A stretch of 6,814 bases of DNA from JASFYU01 sp045046905 (GTDB lineage: Bacteria; Bacteroidota; Bacteroidia; Flavobacteriales; Flavobacteriaceae). Made by a program: the position numbers and the translations under genes. Where the stretch lies: NCBI GenBank assembly GCA_045046905.1, contig JASFYU010000044.1:1-6814 (forward strand). Reading direction: 5' to 3'. This document shows positions 6,317 through 6,814 of this stretch, piece by piece; the first letter of the stretch is position 1; each line of letters starts with the position of its first letter. The notes beneath the pieces were generated by a model, which was not told the DNA's origin, did not search any database, and was given only the letters and a program-made list of their open reading frames with translations.

Positions 6317-6748
6317 ATGACAGAACAAAGGGTAAATGGCCATACTGTTTCTAGGTTGAGTGTTCATATAGTATGGAGTACTAAATATAGGTATCCGGTT
6401 CTTTTGGGTGATATTCAAAAGCGTTGCCGTTGTGTGCTTATCGAGGTATGTGATGCTGAGGGCGTACAAATTTTGAAAGGAGTTGTTAGTAAAGACCACA
6501 TACATATGCATTTGGAATACCGTCCTTCTCAGGATATCAGTAGTTTGGTCAAGAAATTAAAAGGTAGGAGTTCGAGAAAACTTCAACAAGAATTTCCTAA
6601 ACTGAATAAAAAATATTGGGGTCGTCACTTTTGGGCAATAGGTTTTGGATGTTGGAGTACTGGAAATATTACGGATAAGATGGTGAATGAGTATTTGGAA
6701 CATCATCGCAAGTCAGGTAATGATACTGATGCATTTATATTAGAGTAA
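6317..6748 (+). CDS. tnpA: IS200/IS605-family Y1 HUH transposase
   Basis: A 143-residue single-domain transposase of normal length that cuts and joins single-stranded DNA through a 5'-phosphotyrosine bond. WSTKYRYPVL (20-29) is the family's opening strand motif. DHIHMHLEY (60-68) contains the HUH metal-binding histidines His61 and His63. KLKGRSSRKLQQEFP (80-94) and WGRHFWAIGFGCWSTG (101-116) are typical central motifs. NEYLEHH (124-130) holds the catalytic Tyr126 on the C-terminal helix. The position that is Gln in ISHp608-type enzymes, four residues after the Tyr, is His130 here; I believe this is common in Bacteroidota members. The frame is intact, so the element could be active. The ATG has no strong ribosome-binding site, as expected for low expression. 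No TnpB/IscB partner is present. Confidence 0.93.
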   Translation: MTEQRVNGHTVSRLSVHIVWSTKYRYPVLLGDIQKRCRCVLIEVCDAEGVQILKGVVSKDHIHMHLEYRPSQDISSLVKKLKGRSSRKLQQEFPKLNKKYWGRHFWAIGFGCWSTGNITDKMVNEYLEHHRKSGNDTDAFILE

Positions 6749-6760
6749 CCTTAGATGTTG

Positions 6761-6774
6761 CTAACTTTAGTTGG
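6761..6774 (+). repeat. Minor hairpin sharing the IS end-hairpin tip
   Basis: AACT (6763-6766) pairs with AGTT (6769-6772) around TT, extended by a T-G wobble and a C-G pair to 6761/6774. Its tip ACTTTAGT is the same eight bases found at the tip of the left-end and right-end hairpins. It lies between the tnpA stop and the right-end hairpin. Confidence 0.4.
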
Positions 6775-6780
6775 ATTTAA

Positions 6781-6811
6781 AAACCTATGGCACTTTAGTC
6801 CATAGTGGTTT
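6781..6811 (+). repeat. Right-end hairpin of the IS
   Basis: AAACC (6781-6785) pairs with GGTTT (6807-6811), TATGG (6786-6790) with CCATA (6800-6804), and ACT (6792-6794) with AGT (6797-6799) around a TT tip, with C6791 and GT (6805-6806) bulged. The imperfect, bulged form is typical of the TnpA-recognised end of IS200/IS605 elements. It starts 32 bases after the tnpA stop and could also act as a transcription stop. Confidence 0.75.
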
Positions 6812-6814
6812 AGT

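Larger units (their letters stand above)
6264..6814 (+). mobile_element. IS200/IS605-family insertion sequence (IS200-like, tnpA only)
   Basis: One intact Y1 transposase gene is flanked by subterminal hairpins in the same orientation. The two ends align over 25 bases (6266-6290 with 6790-6814) with 19 identities, including GCACTTTAGT and CAT. Same-strand, non-inverted hairpin ends are the hallmark of this family, which moves as single-stranded DNA and has no terminal inverted repeats or target duplication. No tnpB follows within the element. The left boundary is probably a few bases before 6264 and the right cleavage site at or just beyond the window end; neither can be set exactly. Confidence 0.8.

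Noticed and set aside
6293..6511. Minus-strand frame overlapping the transposase start
   Set aside because: It is antisense to the conserved N-terminal half of TnpA and has no protein-family features; IS200 elements can carry an antisense RNA here, but no promoter for one is evident.
6317..6814. Presence of tnpB or an IscB-type RNA-guided nuclease with an omega RNA
   Set aside because: After the tnpA stop only 66 bases remain, containing the right-end hairpin that closes the element; no nuclease motif is visible.

Overview
The window looks like chromosomal DNA of a Bacteroidota bacterium, probably a flavobacterium. The non-coding DNA is very AT-rich. Most starts lack a Shine-Dalgarno sequence. 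The lipoprotein signal has a Cys followed by Gln-Gln, and the transposase has a sequence pattern (DHIHMHLEY, YLEHH) that I associate with this phylum. The assignment is inferred from style; there is no rRNA or other marker.

Layout. Bases 1-486 are AT-rich and hold no convincing gene. A 27-codon minus-strand reading frame (19-102) may be the start of a divergent gene, and a 7-bp inverted repeat lies beside it. Bases 487-5921 carry five plus-strand genes in tight order: a RidA-family deaminase, a class III (glutamate-1-semialdehyde aminomutase-like) PLP aminotransferase, a 3-hydroxyacyl-CoA dehydrogenase-like enzyme, an M19 membrane-dipeptidase-family enzyme without a signal peptide, and a lipoprotein with a neutral-ceramidase-like catalytic domain. 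The dehydrogenase and dipeptidase genes overlap by 17 bp, and the last two genes are 19 bp apart. Bases 5922-6255 contain what looks like a decayed minus-strand outer-membrane beta-barrel gene. Bases of about 6256-6814 are an IS200/IS605-family insertion sequence with one intact Y1 transposase gene and matching hairpins at both ends.

How the genes may work together (inference). The set suggests a catabolic operon for an amidated or N-acylated amino compound. The lipoprotein hydrolase would act outside or in the periplasm, the dipeptidase would cleave a peptide-like bond in the cytoplasm, the aminotransferase would move the amino group, RidA would hydrolyse enamine/imine by-products, and the dehydrogenase would oxidise a beta-hydroxy intermediate. 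The substrate is not identifiable from the sequence. Several enzymes depart from their family signatures: DGST in place of SGTE in the aminotransferase, no acidic residue at the expected NAD-binding position of the dehydrogenase, and Thr in place of the ceramidase nucleophilic Ser. This points to a specialised pathway rather than the textbook reactions. I see no defence system, CRISPR array, tRNA or rRNA.
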